From an uncultured Prevotellaceae bacterium (GTDB taxonomy: Bacteria; Bacteroidota; Bacteroidia; Bacteroidales; Bacteroidaceae): a stretch of 34,671 nt of DNA. Position numbers and translations under genes: made by a program. The stretch covers positions 1 to 34,671 of the forward strand of contig CALBJW010000189.1 in assembly GCA_937893145.1 (NCBI GenBank). The letters run 5' to 3'. Below the pieces are notes generated by a model. The model saw only the letters and a program-made list of their open reading frames with translations. It did not search any database and was not told the origin of the DNA. Shown one piece after another: positions 7,929 through 16,465 of this stretch. Numbering within the stretch: position 1 is the stretch's first letter; every line of letters begins with the position of its first letter.

Positions 7929-8591
7929 ATGAAAAAAGCTTTTTTATTTCTCACTATGCTTCTTGGTTCATTCTTAGCAATGAACGCAGCAGAAGGTGAT
8001 GGCAACAAGGTAAGCATTTCAAGCGAAGTGAATGCAGACAAGACTTCTTGTACAGTCGCTGTTTCTCTTGACAATGTTGATCAGATTGTTGCTCTCCAGC
8101 TCGACATTGACATTCCAGAAGGAATGGCAGTAGGCGTTACGTACTCAGGCACGGTTCCAGCTGGTGTTACTCTCACAAATCGTTGTGGTGACCATATCGG
8201 TGCTACTGGTGTAGTCACAGGCAACAAGTATCGTGTTGTTGTTTATTCTATGAAGAATACAGCAATCACAGGTAATAATGGTGTTATCTTCACCGTAAAC
8301 TTCACAAGTGCTTCCACTATTGCTGATCCTTCTCAGGCTCTTTGCAATGTAAGCAATGTAATTCTTTGCGATATTAACGCTATTGATAAGGCTACAGTAT
8401 CAACTGCTGAAGGTTACCTTGTCGGTGATATTAATATGGATGGAAATGTTGATGTATTTGACATTGTTGCTATGCTCAAGATAATTAAAGGCGAGAACAA
8501 CGGTTTTAATTTGAATGCAGCTAATGTAAACGGTGACCAGTCAATTGATGTATTTGATGTGGTTGCTTTGTTGAGAATACTTAAGAAATAA
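7929..8591 (+). CDS. Secreted cohesin-like protein with C-terminal type I dockerin repeats
   Basis: The 220-aa product has a signal peptide (residues 1-20, ending LAMNA) and a beta-rich central domain (about 27-160). In its layout (VSLDNVDQIVALQLDIDIPEG, then GVIFTVNFTSA) that domain resembles cohesin-type carbohydrate-binding modules. The C-terminus holds two dockerin-like Ca2+-loop repeats. The first is DINMDGNVDVFD (about 167-178), followed by a hydrophobic helix; the second is NVNGDQSIDVFD (about 199-210), ending LLRILKK. Dockerins bind cohesins in cellulosomes, but Bacteroidales proteins with such tails are mostly uncharacterised and no cellulosome is implied. It heads an operon with the next two genes (23-nt gap to the second). 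The exact role is unknown. Confidence 0.8.
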   Translation: MKKAFLFLTMLLGSFLAMNAAEGDGNKVSISSEVNADKTSCTVAVSLDNVDQIVALQLDIDIPEGMAVGVTYSGTVPAGVTLTNRCGDHIGATGVVTGNKYRVVVYSMKNTAITGNNGVIFTVNFTSASTIADPSQALCNVSNVILCDINAIDKATVSTAEGYLVGDINMDGNVDVFDIVAMLKIIKGENNGFNLNAANVNGDQSIDVFDVVALLRILKK

Positions 8592-8614
8592 AATAATAAA
8601 AAATCATAATAAAT

Positions 8615-9886
8615 ATGAAACGAATATTTCTATTATTATTGACAGTTATGGCGTTTGTCAATGTAAATGCGCAAGATGACCTAACTGTAAAGCCATTTGT
8701 CGCAAAGGCAGGAGTTTCAAATCATAATTTTGATGTTGCAAATTCTTTTGAAATTTATTTGACAACAGAGAATGAAGATTATACTGCATTCACTTTTGAC
8801 CTCGTTTTGCCAGATGGTATTAATATCGATATTGCTGCAGGTAATCAAGATTTTAATACTAATCGAATAGCAGGATCTTTTGGTAGATATGGTTTTACAC
8901 CTAATGGTACTTTTGGTATTGACCCTTATGATGGACAAAACAAATTCCAGTTTAGTTTCTACCATCCAAATCTTGAATTATTCCAAGGTAAGGAAGGCTG
9001 GCTTATCAGGGTTTATTTTACAACATCTAATGACCTTAAGCCTGGTATTTACCCTATTTATATTTTGAATCTTGGAGTTGCTCACGATGATGGTCTGACT
9101 GGTATTAAGCCTTTAGATGCAGTTTCTTACGTTAAAGTAGAAGGTGATGAAGGTGCCAACTCAATACTTGACCTTGAAAATTACAGAATCCCAGCAGTAG
9201 TTGCGGATGCTCTTCCTACTTATAATGTAGTAAAGAATGGTGTTTGTGAAAGTCTTTACATCACAGATAAGGCTCCTTTCTATAACACAAAGGAATTTAC
9301 TGCTAAGAAGGCATTGTATAAGCGTGAGGAAACAGGTTTTAATTGGGGTACAATCTGTCTCCCATTCGAAATCTATTCATCAAAAGACCTCTCTCTTCAG
9401 GCTTTGCAGAGCATTTCTGGAAACACAATGGTATTCTCAGAAGTTCCTTCTACTTTGCCTTATGCACCTTATGTTTATTGCACTCCAGAACCAACAGCTT
9501 TGAACATCTCAGTTGAGAATGTTACAGTTTCAAAGTATGTTGATGGTACTTATGGCGTAGCTCCTATTATTATGAGGAGCGTAATGAAGGAACCTGTCAC
9601 TCTTGAGAAAGGCTCAAATGCATATTATATCGCAAACGATCAGTTCTGGACTCCAACAGTTAATCCTGTAAATGTTGCTCCAATGCGTGCATATTATGAC
9701 ATAGAAGGTGCTGGTGTTAAGTGCTTCGGTATAGAAGGCGTTTCAACTGCTATCAACGGTACAGAAGCAGGTGCTACTATCGAGGGTGTTTACAATGCAA
9801 ACGGTGCTCCACAGAACGGTATGAAGAAGGGTGTTAACCTCGTTAAATACTCGGACGGTACAACTCAGAAGATTATCATTAAGTAA
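8615..9886 (+). CDS. Secreted protein with cohesin-like N-terminal domain and T9SS-type C-terminal tail
   Basis: The 423-aa product has a signal peptide (MKRIFLLLLTVMAFVNVNA, residues 1-19). Residues of about 22-180 form a beta domain resembling that of the upstream gene (SFEIYLTTENEDYTAFTFDLVLPDGI, then LIRVYFTTSNDLKPGIY). A middle region of about 190-370 is unassigned. The last 40 or so residues (GVYNANGAPQNGMKKGVNLV, then a stretch ending QKIIIK) match the short C-terminal domain common on Prevotella exported proteins, similar to type A sorting signals of the type IX secretion system. It lies 23 nt after the dockerin-like gene and 16 nt before a small peptide gene, so the three are probably co-transcribed. 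The function is unknown. Confidence 0.8.
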   Translation: MKRIFLLLLTVMAFVNVNAQDDLTVKPFVAKAGVSNHNFDVANSFEIYLTTENEDYTAFTFDLVLPDGINIDIAAGNQDFNTNRIAGSFGRYGFTPNGTFGIDPYDGQNKFQFSFYHPNLELFQGKEGWLIRVYFTTSNDLKPGIYPIYILNLGVAHDDGLTGIKPLDAVSYVKVEGDEGANSILDLENYRIPAVVADALPTYNVVKNGVCESLYITDKAPFYNTKEFTAKKALYKREETGFNWGTICLPFEIYSSKDLSLQALQSISGNTMVFSEVPSTLPYAPYVYCTPEPTALNISVENVTVSKYVDGTYGVAPIIMRSVMKEPVTLEKGSNAYYIANDQFWTPTVNPVNVAPMRAYYDIEGAGVKCFGIEGVSTAINGTEAGATIEGVYNANGAPQNGMKKGVNLVKYSDGTTQKIIIK

Positions 9887-9902
9887 AGAAAGGATGATGA
9901 CA

Positions 9903-10070
9903 ATGGAAAAGAAACTTTATATCAACCCAGAGATTCAAATCACATCGGTTAATATGCAGAAGCCACTTGCTATGTCGGCAGGTTCTGGCGAAAACCCAAC
10001 TGATGCAATGGCTAAGCCACGCACTATTGATTTCAGCCAGGAAGATGGTTGGAACAACAGTGAAGCCTAA
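9903..10070 (+). CDS. 55-residue peptide of unknown function (YxxPE leader type)
   Basis: A short gene directly follows the CTD protein. Three in-frame ATGs (9894, 9897, 9903) are possible. The purine-rich AGAAAGG at 9887-9893 is about 9 nt from the third, which gives MEKKLYINPEIQITSVNMQK, so that start is preferred. The sequence has a charged YINPEI start, a PLAMSAGSG stretch at about 21-29 that could be a processing or turn region, and an acidic C-terminus ending DGWNNSEA. Small proteins of this form, with a Tyr-x-x-Pro-Glu start and an LAxS-like centre, are to my knowledge common and uncharacterised in Prevotella. It lacks an ordinary signal peptide. A longer frame opening at 9831 overlaps the upstream gene and is rejected. 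It could be a modified or exported peptide precursor; this is inference. Confidence 0.7.
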   Translation: MEKKLYINPEIQITSVNMQKPLAMSAGSGENPTDAMAKPRTIDFSQEDGWNNSEA

Positions 10071-10118
10071 TATCCCTCAATAGAACTAAAACATTTATTA
10101 GTTTTACTATAAACAATT

Positions 10119-10156
10119 AGCAGTTACAATTCCTATGAGTTGTAACTGCTTTTTTG
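10119..10156 (+). terminator. Intrinsic terminator of the dockerin-protein operon
   Basis: A perfect 11-bp stem AGCAGTTACAA/TTGTAACTGCT with a 10-nt loop is followed by TTTTTTG. It lies 49 nt after the peptide stop codon. Confidence 0.9.
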
Positions 10157-10380
10157 TTACCTAAACAATTCAGAAGAATATACCCTGTATTGTTGGCTTT
10201 ATTCCAGTTTCTTATTCTATGTAGTCACACAAGATATAGGTCCGTACAAAGCAATACGGTAAGTTTTGTAGAGGTGAGTAGGTGTATATCTCAGGCTCTC
10301 TTCTATGGCAAAAACTCGCGTGTTATGCTATAAGAGAACTCAATGGTTCTGTGAATCGTGTCGTCCATCTATAATGCAAT

Positions 10381-10416
10381 AAAAAAGAGTTTAAGCGAAT
10401 GCCTAAACTCTTTTTG
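10381..10416 (-). terminator. Intrinsic terminator of ppiD, possibly bidirectional
   Basis: The stem AAAAAGAGTTTA/TAAACTCTTTTT has a 10-nt loop. A/T runs on both sides allow termination in either direction. It lies 24 nt after the ppiD stop on the minus strand. Confidence 0.85.
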
Positions 10417-10439
10417 ATGATTATTTTGTTTACTGACTA

Positions 10440-12581
10440 TTACATGAACTTGTAACGGTTGTCTGAAACATTTGCCTTCTTGTAGAGAGTGTAGATGATG
10501 TTGTTTACAGCGTTGCGGAAGTTCTGCTGTGAGAGAGTAGCCTGCTCAGCCTTAGCATCAAACTTCTCTGCGCTCTGCTTCTTGTCGATAACCTTGATAG
10601 CGTAAACACCACCATTACCCTTAACTGCCTTTGAAGCCTGACCCTTAGCAGTCTTAGATGCAAGTGCACTTACGATTGGTTCAGAAGAAGTTGTTGCACC
10701 GATGAATGCTGGAGCACTGAATGTGATGTTCTTAACTGTGTCAACAACTGCACCCTTATATTTTGATGCTGTAGCAAAGTCGTTAGCTGTAGCAAGAATC
10801 TTTTCTGCCTTCTTGTCACGCTTGATTTCATCTGTGAGATAGTCCTTAACCTTATCCTGTGGGAGGTAACCCTTAGGGTTGATCTTGTTAAGTGCTACTA
10901 CGATGATGTGACTGCGGTCTGTGCTTTCGTAAAGGTCTGAAATGTCACCTTCCTTAGCAGTGTCGAATGCCCATCTGAGTGCTTCGTGAGTACCACGAAT
11001 ACCTGCGATGTTGTGTGAGCTGTTGCGAGTGTTCTCCATTGGACGTACAACGTAGTTTTCCTTTGCTGCGTTAGCTTCGAGCTTTTCAATAGTGTTGTTC
11101 TTTGCTACGAATGAAGAAAGCTTGTTGTATTCGTTGTTGAATGTCTCGCTTGAGAAGTCAAGTGACTTAACGATAGCTGCAGCGTTGTACATTGTCTTAA
11201 CATCCTTAGTCTGGTCGATACGAACGATCAAAACGCTACCATTAGAGAGCTTAACCTTAACTGTCTGACCTGCAGGAGTAGAGTAGAGAGTATTAACAAC
11301 TGTAGTGTTATCATCATCGAGGTTAGCCTGAGCGAACTGAGCTGATGTTACCCAAATTGAGTCGCCTGTCTGAGCGTACTTCTTAGCAAGATCCTTGAAT
11401 GAAGCGCCTGCTGAAAGTGCGTTCATGATTGAGTCTGCCTTTGTGTTAGCTTCTGCTTCATCCTTACCTGCAACACCAATCTGGCGATAGCAAACTGAGT
11501 CAGCCTTCTGAACGCGGTCAACGAGCTTAAGAGTGTAGTAAGTGTTTGAAGCCTGATCGTAAACTGGCTTAGTAGTTGTACCAACTGCTACTGAATCAAG
11601 AAGTGCAGAGATTGCAGGAAGAGTGAAAGCGTCCTTAGTCTTATAAACATTTGAGTAGTTGATAAGAGAAGTGTTGTCACGAACTACAGCCTTGATAGCC
11701 TTTGCAGTTGCTGCGTTGTCAAGAGCCTTAGCAGCTTCGTTGATTTCCTTCTCAGCAGCTGTGCGGTCTTCTGCGCTTGCTACAACCTGGAAGTCGATAA
11801 CCTTGAGGTCACGAGTTTCCTCGTCGAGAACGAACTTTTCCTTTTCCTCGTTGTACTTAGCCTTGATTTCATCATCAGAAACCTGAATGTCCTTATCGTC
11901 GATTGATGCGAAAGGAACTGCTGCGAGGAGAACATCTGTCTGAGCGTTGCGGCTGTCGAATGCGAGCTTAGCTTCTACAGGGTTTGAAAGGAAGAGGTTT
12001 GAAAGAAGAACCTGATACTTCTGCATGAGAAGCTGTGAACGGAGTGACTTCTGAGCAAAGATGTAGTAGTCATAAAGCTTCTGAAGTACATCTGGAACCT
12101 GGCCCTGTTCTTTAGCCTGCTTGTAAGATGTAAGAACCTGGTTAACCTGAGCATAGTCGTAACGCTGAGTCTGCTGGTTCATGAAATAAGGAATCTGAAG
12201 CATCTGGCTGTAACCATTCTTGATAGCGTTTGCTACTTCTTCTTCAGAAACAGCGATACCAAGTTTGTTACATTCATCTTCGATAAGCTTGTTCTGAACG
12301 TAAGTCTGCCAAGCTTCGTCATTAATCTGGTTGAGTTCTTCCTCAGAGAATGATGACTTCTGAGTTGCGATCTCATAATAGTTCTGGAGAGACTTTGTCA
12401 AGTCCTGATACTCCTGAATGGACATTGATTCGCCATTCACTTCGCCAACCTGCTGCTTTGCTTGATTCATGAAGCTCTCGCTGCCGCGAATACCATCTCC
12501 GATGATGAAGAGGAGAAGGGCTACTGCGATAGCTCCTACAAGCAGTTTGCCATGGCTACGAATTGATTGTAATGCTGCCAT
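10440..12581 (-). CDS. ppiD: Membrane-anchored periplasmic foldase (SurA_N/PPIC peptidyl-prolyl isomerase, PpiD-like)
   Basis: The 713-aa product has a single N-terminal membrane anchor (about residues 12-31, GKLLVGAIAVALLLFIIGDG), a topology that matches PpiD. A SurA_N-type helical chaperone region follows at about 36-250, rich in Gln and Glu. Parvulin-type sequence (about 345-420: ADSIMNALSAGASFKDLAKKY) and a second degenerate PPIase-like stretch (about 520-600: AFDTAKEGDISDLYES) complete it. PpiD helps newly exported outer-membrane and periplasmic proteins fold. It is transcribed alone, with its own consensus promoter and terminator. The outer-membrane, LptC and TPR genes upstream share its envelope theme. 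Isomerase activity is not certain from sequence alone. Confidence 0.88.
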   Translation of the reverse strand: MAALQSIRSHGKLLVGAIAVALLLFIIGDGIRGSESFMNQAKQQVGEVNGESMSIQEYQDLTKSLQNYYEIATQKSSFSEEELNQINDEAWQTYVQNKLIEDECNKLGIAVSEEEVANAIKNGYSQMLQIPYFMNQQTQRYDYAQVNQVLTSYKQAKEQGQVPDVLQKLYDYYIFAQKSLRSQLLMQKYQVLLSNLFLSNPVEAKLAFDSRNAQTDVLLAAVPFASIDDKDIQVSDDEIKAKYNEEKEKFVLDEETRDLKVIDFQVVASAEDRTAAEKEINEAAKALDNAATAKAIKAVVRDNTSLINYSNVYKTKDAFTLPAISALLDSVAVGTTTKPVYDQASNTYYTLKLVDRVQKADSVCYRQIGVAGKDEAEANTKADSIMNALSAGASFKDLAKKYAQTGDSIWVTSAQFAQANLDDDNTTVVNTLYSTPAGQTVKVKLSNGSVLIVRIDQTKDVKTMYNAAAIVKSLDFSSETFNNEYNKLSSFVAKNNTIEKLEANAAKENYVVRPMENTRNSSHNIAGIRGTHEALRWAFDTAKEGDISDLYESTDRSHIIVVALNKINPKGYLPQDKVKDYLTDEIKRDKKAEKILATANDFATASKYKGAVVDTVKNITFSAPAFIGATTSSEPIVSALASKTAKGQASKAVKGNGGVYAIKVIDKKQSAEKFDAKAEQATLSQQNFRNAVNNIIYTLYKKANVSDNRYKFM

Positions 12582-12669
12582 TTGTTTTTAATTAGTTTTT
12601 GTTATTATTATTTATTGTTTTTTCCTTATTTATATGCGCACGCGTGTGGGCGTACGCTGAAAAATCGTA

Positions 12670-12700
12670 CAAATTTACAAAAAAATCTTCTCTCTCCAAA
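12670..12700 (-). promoter_or_regulatory. ppiD: Consensus promoter of ppiD
   Basis: On the minus strand a -33 TTTG (complement of 12697-12700) is followed after exactly 19 nt by TAAATTTG (complement of 12670-12677). This is a full match to the Bacteroidetes housekeeping promoter and lies about 90 nt upstream of the ppiD ATG. Confidence 0.8.
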
Positions 12701-12731
12701 TATAATGTAATAACTATTTACTGGTAGTGAG

Positions 12732-12771
12732 GAAAAAAATAACGATTTCACCAAGTTTGTAGGTAAAATCG
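12732..12771 (-). terminator. Intrinsic terminator of the TPR-lptC unit
   Basis: On the minus strand CGATTTTACC pairs with GGTGAAATCG (one wobble), followed by TTATTTTTTT. The structure begins one base after the lptC stop codon. Confidence 0.85.
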
Positions 12772-13401
12772 CTATATTGAATCATTTCTTTGTGCCATCT
12801 GTGCGGCATCCGGATGTGGTTGTTCTTGTTTCTCTTCAAATGGGAATTTTCCTTTTGAGCTATGAATAAGATAATCTGTCATTTCTTCGTTTGAACGGAA
12901 ATCGTAACCCGAAAGAGCTTCGTCTTCTCCATCAATTTCCATATACGCAGGTGAGTAAACAACGTGTGTAGATTGGTTCCAGTAGAGGAGGGAAGTCTTG
13001 AATGTTGTTCCTTTAAGGTTCTTTACGAATACTCGTCCGTGTAGTTCCCAAAGGTTTTTCTCGTAGAAGAAATATGCTGTGTCGCATGAGATGAAAGCAT
13101 CTACATGATATTGCTCATTGAATTTTTCGAGGAATAGTCCTTTTTCAAATGCCCAATACTGCGGGTCTTTCTTGTCATAAACAAGCCAGTCCTCAGAGAT
13201 TATCTTGTACCTGATGATACCAGAATCCGAGATTAAGGTGCTCACTCCGTATGATTGAAGAAAGGGTAGTGAGTCTCGGATTCCGATGTCTGGTCCTGTT
13301 TTCCCTTCATCAGACGAACAAGATTGAAGGGTAAATAGCATTGCAGCGGTAAATAATACCGCTGCAATGGAAATGATATGTGTGATTCTGCGAATCATCA
13401 A
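12772..13401 (-). CDS. lptC: LPS export protein LptC (lipoprotein form)
   Basis: The 209-aa product has a hydrophobic N-terminus ending in a lipobox (LQSC, Cys at about residue 28), so it appears lipid-anchored rather than held by a transmembrane helix. The body has the LptC/OstA-like beta pattern with SDSGIIRYKIISEDWLVYD near residue 60 and GRVFVKNLKGTTFKTSLLYW near 125. LptC bridges the inner-membrane LptBFG exporter and the periplasmic LptA bridge in lipopolysaccharide transport. Two adjacent in-frame ATGs exist (13401 and 13398). It starts 6 nt after the stop of the TPR gene, so the two form an operon. An LptF/G-family permease is encoded elsewhere in the window at 17787-19010. Confidence 0.85.
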   Translation of the reverse strand: MMIRRITHIISIAAVLFTAAMLFTLQSCSSDEGKTGPDIGIRDSLPFLQSYGVSTLISDSGIIRYKIISEDWLVYDKKDPQYWAFEKGLFLEKFNEQYHVDAFISCDTAYFFYEKNLWELHGRVFVKNLKGTTFKTSLLYWNQSTHVVYSPAYMEIDGEDEALSGYDFRSNEEMTDYLIHSSKGKFPFEEKQEQPHPDAAQMAQRNDSI

Positions 13402-13407
13402 TTACTA

Positions 13408-14814
13408 TTAACGGAAACGGAGAGTTGTAGAACCGTAAGGAGTGCTTACGCGAGTACCTGCCTTAATACCAGCCATGAATGCCTCAGACTTTGGATAGAG
13501 GTTAGCTGTGTAGTTAGCGATAGCCTTGTTTGCACGACCTGAACAAGATGGGTCAGCAGCCTTAGCACGGTTACAGATGTCGATAGCGAGACAGTAAGGT
13601 GCAGTTGCTTCGATAGACTTGTGAGAGCCAGAACGTGCTACGATAGAAGCCTTGAGGAGAAGGAGTGAACCGTTGTTTGGCAACTTGTCAATCCACTTGA
13701 GAGCCTCACCATAGTTACCACGCTGATACATGATGACAGCGATAGCCTGGTAGATCTTAGACTTCTTTGCATTGTCAGTTTCAAGGGCGAGTGACTCGTT
13801 GAAGTACTTGAGTGCTTCTGATGTGTTACCTGCCTTGAGAGCCTTAGATGCCTTACCGAGTGCTGCCTGAGGAGTCTTAACGAGCTGGTAAGAATAGTCA
13901 GCTGCGATTTCATAGAGGTCTGTCTTGTCACACTCGAAGCTGCGGAGAACCTTCAAAACATTTACGAGGAAGTCGTTGTCGTTCTTGTTAGCCTCTACCT
14001 TTGGACGATAGATCTTGTCAAGAGCATCACAGTCTGCTGCACCAGACTGAACGAAGAGCTGTTCAGCGAGGTCGTATGGCTGCTGGTAAGCATCGATAAT
14101 CTTCTGTGCTTCAGGAGCAAGAACTACTGTAGTATCACCAGATTCTGGATCAACCTGTGTTGTAGTCTCATATTCATTAGCCTGCTCAAGGAGACGACCG
14201 CAGATATCTGTTACGAGAAGATAGTCGTTGATGAAGTCTTCACGATACTTGTCCTTGTTGTACTCGAAACGAGCATCTGAAAGCTGAATGAATCCATAGA
14301 GTACGAAGCCCTCAGTATCGTTACCAGTGTCGTTGATACCTTCCTTGAAGAGAGCGTAAGACTTTGTAACATCTGGAGTTGGGTTCATGAAGTATGAGTC
14401 ATAAGCCTTACGGCAGATGATACCACCCTTTGAACTCTGGTCCTTTGCACCTGAGAAAGAGTTGAGTACATCCATGTTCTTGAGACGTACATCATAAAGA
14501 TTCATGAGGTCATCAAAGTACTGCTTCTTGAGTGCTGGGTCTGTTTCGCTCTGGATGAGTGACTGAAGCATCCACTGGCCTTTCTTGTAAGTGTCAACAC
14601 GAGCAGTAGGAGCCTTTGTGAGAACAGTCTTCCATGGTTCGTAAGCTTCCTTGTAATCCTTTGACTTATAAGCGTCAGAATACAACTGGATTGCCTCGAT
14701 TACATCGATACTGTCCTGACCGTGACCGATACGAGTCTTGTAGTCATTGCTCTGAGCTGATGCTCCGAGAGTAACGAGTGCCATTGCACTTGTTAAGATA
14801 AATTTACCTTTCAT
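13408..14814 (-). CDS. Secreted tetratricopeptide-repeat protein
   Basis: The 468-aa product has a signal peptide (MKGKFILTSAMALVTLGASA, residues 1-20) and is mostly helical. TPR-like repeats are clearest at about 310-400: ALGKASKALKAGNTSEALKY, a following EALKWIDKLPNN segment, then a third helix pair. The N-terminal half also has paired-helix character (AIQLYSDAYKSKDYKEAYEP). A short beta-like tail ends in TTLRFR. It is probably a periplasmic scaffold protein. It sits immediately upstream of lptC (6-nt gap) with its own promoter, which suggests an envelope role. No specific function can be assigned. Confidence 0.8.
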   Translation of the reverse strand: MKGKFILTSAMALVTLGASAQSNDYKTRIGHGQDSIDVIEAIQLYSDAYKSKDYKEAYEPWKTVLTKAPTARVDTYKKGQWMLQSLIQSETDPALKKQYFDDLMNLYDVRLKNMDVLNSFSGAKDQSSKGGIICRKAYDSYFMNPTPDVTKSYALFKEGINDTGNDTEGFVLYGFIQLSDARFEYNKDKYREDFINDYLLVTDICGRLLEQANEYETTTQVDPESGDTTVVLAPEAQKIIDAYQQPYDLAEQLFVQSGAADCDALDKIYRPKVEANKNDNDFLVNVLKVLRSFECDKTDLYEIAADYSYQLVKTPQAALGKASKALKAGNTSEALKYFNESLALETDNAKKSKIYQAIAVIMYQRGNYGEALKWIDKLPNNGSLLLLKASIVARSGSHKSIEATAPYCLAIDICNRAKAADPSCSGRANKAIANYTANLYPKSEAFMAGIKAGTRVSTPYGSTTLRFR

Positions 14815-14883
14815 AATAGATTATTAGTGTTAAATAGTTTGTCAATACTTATGTTAATTAACTCCCTTTGTTTTTGTTCGATG

Positions 14884-14914
14884 CAAATTTGAGAATAAAA
14901 ATGCACATGTCAAA
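14884..14914 (-). promoter_or_regulatory. Promoter of the TPR-lptC unit
   Basis: On the minus strand TTTG (complement of 14911-14914) is followed after exactly 19 nt by CAAATTTG (complement of 14884-14891). One base differs from TAnnTTTG. It lies 70 nt upstream of the TPR gene. Confidence 0.65.
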
Positions 14915-14999
14915 TAGGAATTATTCTAAACATTCGTGTGAATTTGTACTTTTGTTATGGGGGAAATCCTATGTCGTGTGATAACCCTTTAATAATCAA

Positions 15000-16370
15000 T
15001 TACTGAACCTTGTACTTGTAGAACCAACGCTCAGAGAAAGTGAGACCAAGACAGAGCTTAATATAATTTTCAGAGAGTGTTGCTTGTTTCATTGATGCAG
15101 AGTTGCTCAAATAAGGAATATTGGAGTGAACCCACTGAACCGACACATTAACCTTAGGACTGTTGTGCCATAGGTTTCGATTGCTGATAGGAAGTGAAAC
15201 TCCCGCTGTCAAACCGAATTCTGTAGGTTTGTCTGTTATAGTGCCTGTTGGATCTGCATTAGCGTATGATTGTGAATAGTATCCACCTAATTTATATGTC
15301 ATACGAGAGAAATAGCTTCGTGAGTACACATTTGGAGTGAAGTCAGCACCTATTGCAAGTTTCTTGCGGTCGTAAAGTTGTCCTTTTGTAGCAATATATC
15401 CCAACGCAGAACCATCAGATGCACTTGTTTGCTGATTTGGGAACTTTGCATTTCCCCATTTCTGTACTTCGGCATCAACACCAACTCGTAATTTGTCTGA
15501 ATAGTAATATGTTATACCAGCTGCATACGACATTGGCCATTGGAAGGCGTTTTTGATGGTATCAACATCTTGCGCCAAAATAAGTGTACCGTTAGTAGTC
15601 TTTGTAGTGCTTTGTGTTGAACACATTGCATCACTATTAATGTTATGAGCAAGTGAATATGAACCACCAACTACAATCTTGTTTTTCTTGCCGATTGGTT
15701 GGATGTATTGAAGACCGAAATCAAAATTGTATGTGCGAATATCGGCAGAATATACTCTTTCAAGAGAGTAAACGGAGTTTTCGCTGAATGACATAGTCAT
15801 ATTATGTGAATAATCTCCGTAAATGTAGCCTGCATTAAAACCTAATGAGATAGGCTTGAAAGGTCGCCATCCTGCACCTACGAATACTTCGTGAAGACCA
15901 CCATCGCCAGAATAGTTATATGATGATGTTATGTTTTCTGTTCCTTCAAGTTTTTCTGCGTTTGATGAGAAGCTATATTTAATGTTAGATATTGGCAGAA
16001 GACCAAAAGCAACACCAACATTCTTGGCTGCACGGAAGTGCATTGCGAAGTAGTCAACAGATGTGTTACGGATGTTCTTCTGAACATTTCCCATCTTGTA
16101 GTTTCCGTTTTGAAGGGTAAGGCCGAAGTCAAACAAGGCAGTCATTGAGTCAACATCAGAATAAGAAGCTGGGTTTTGAAGATTGACAGACTGACCATCG
16201 CGGAAACCTTGCGATACGCCTGCCATACCTTTATTAAATCCCATAGAACGATCAGAAAGCACACCAAACCCGTAGCGTGAGTAAGGTGAGTTAACACCGT
16301 TCTGGGCAAATACCCCTACAGATGTCATCAGCAACGATACAACAAGAATATATCTATTTATTTTTATCAT
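15000..16370 (-). CDS. Outer-membrane beta-barrel protein (FadL/OMPP1-like), function unknown
   Basis: The 456-aa product has a signal peptide (MIKINRYILVVSLLMTSVGVFA). Its mature start, QNGVNSPYSRYGFGVLSDRS, is typical of Bacteroidetes barrel proteins. An N-terminal plug-like segment (GMAGVSQGFRDGQSVNLQNP) resembles that of FadL-family channels. Alternating hydrophobic/polar strands rich in Tyr, Gly and Asn run to the C-terminus (FSERWFYKYKVQ). It is likely a transport or scaffold barrel in the outer membrane. It is transcribed alone from a full consensus promoter and lies beside the TPR-lptC and ppiD units. A short hairpin (16391-16407) lies in its 5' leader. Confidence 0.75.
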   Translation of the reverse strand: MIKINRYILVVSLLMTSVGVFAQNGVNSPYSRYGFGVLSDRSMGFNKGMAGVSQGFRDGQSVNLQNPASYSDVDSMTALFDFGLTLQNGNYKMGNVQKNIRNTSVDYFAMHFRAAKNVGVAFGLLPISNIKYSFSSNAEKLEGTENITSSYNYSGDGGLHEVFVGAGWRPFKPISLGFNAGYIYGDYSHNMTMSFSENSVYSLERVYSADIRTYNFDFGLQYIQPIGKKNKIVVGGSYSLAHNINSDAMCSTQSTTKTTNGTLILAQDVDTIKNAFQWPMSYAAGITYYYSDKLRVGVDAEVQKWGNAKFPNQQTSASDGSALGYIATKGQLYDRKKLAIGADFTPNVYSRSYFSRMTYKLGGYYSQSYANADPTGTITDKPTEFGLTAGVSLPISNRNLWHNSPKVNVSVQWVHSNIPYLSNSASMKQATLSENYIKLCLGLTFSERWFYKYKVQ

Positions 16371-16419
16371 TTTGTTTTATACAGTGTGAAGTGCCTGTAA
16401 TTGGCACATTAATTCTATG

Positions 16420-16450
16420 CAAAAGTAAATATTTTTATTCAGTCAACAAA
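16420..16450 (-). promoter_or_regulatory. Consensus promoter of the outer-membrane protein gene
   Basis: On the minus strand TTTG (complement of 16447-16450) is followed after exactly 19 nt by TACTTTTG (complement of 16420-16427), a full match to the Bacteroidetes consensus. Confidence 0.8.
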
Positions 16451-16465
16451 ATTTATTTATATCTT

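Larger units (their letters stand above)
10071..10439. other. 369-bp gap between convergent transcription units
   Basis: The gap holds a terminator for the peptide operon (10119-10156) and one for ppiD at its far end (10381-10416). The roughly 220 bp between them show no ORF, tRNA or recognisable repeat. Confidence 0.6.

Noticed and set aside
9831..9902. A 79-residue form of the small peptide starting inside the CTD protein gene
   Set aside because: The upstream part overlaps a strong coding region in another frame; a purine-rich ribosome site at 9887-9893 fits the ATG at 9903.
10157..10380. Possible RNA gene in the gap between the peptide operon and ppiD
   Set aside because: No cloverleaf, T-loop sequence or other known RNA signature could be recognised, and no promoter of the local type was seen.
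16391..16407. GTGCC/GGCAC hairpin in the leader of the outer-membrane protein gene as a regulator
   Set aside because: The stem is only 5 bp and no supporting structure was seen; too weak to call.
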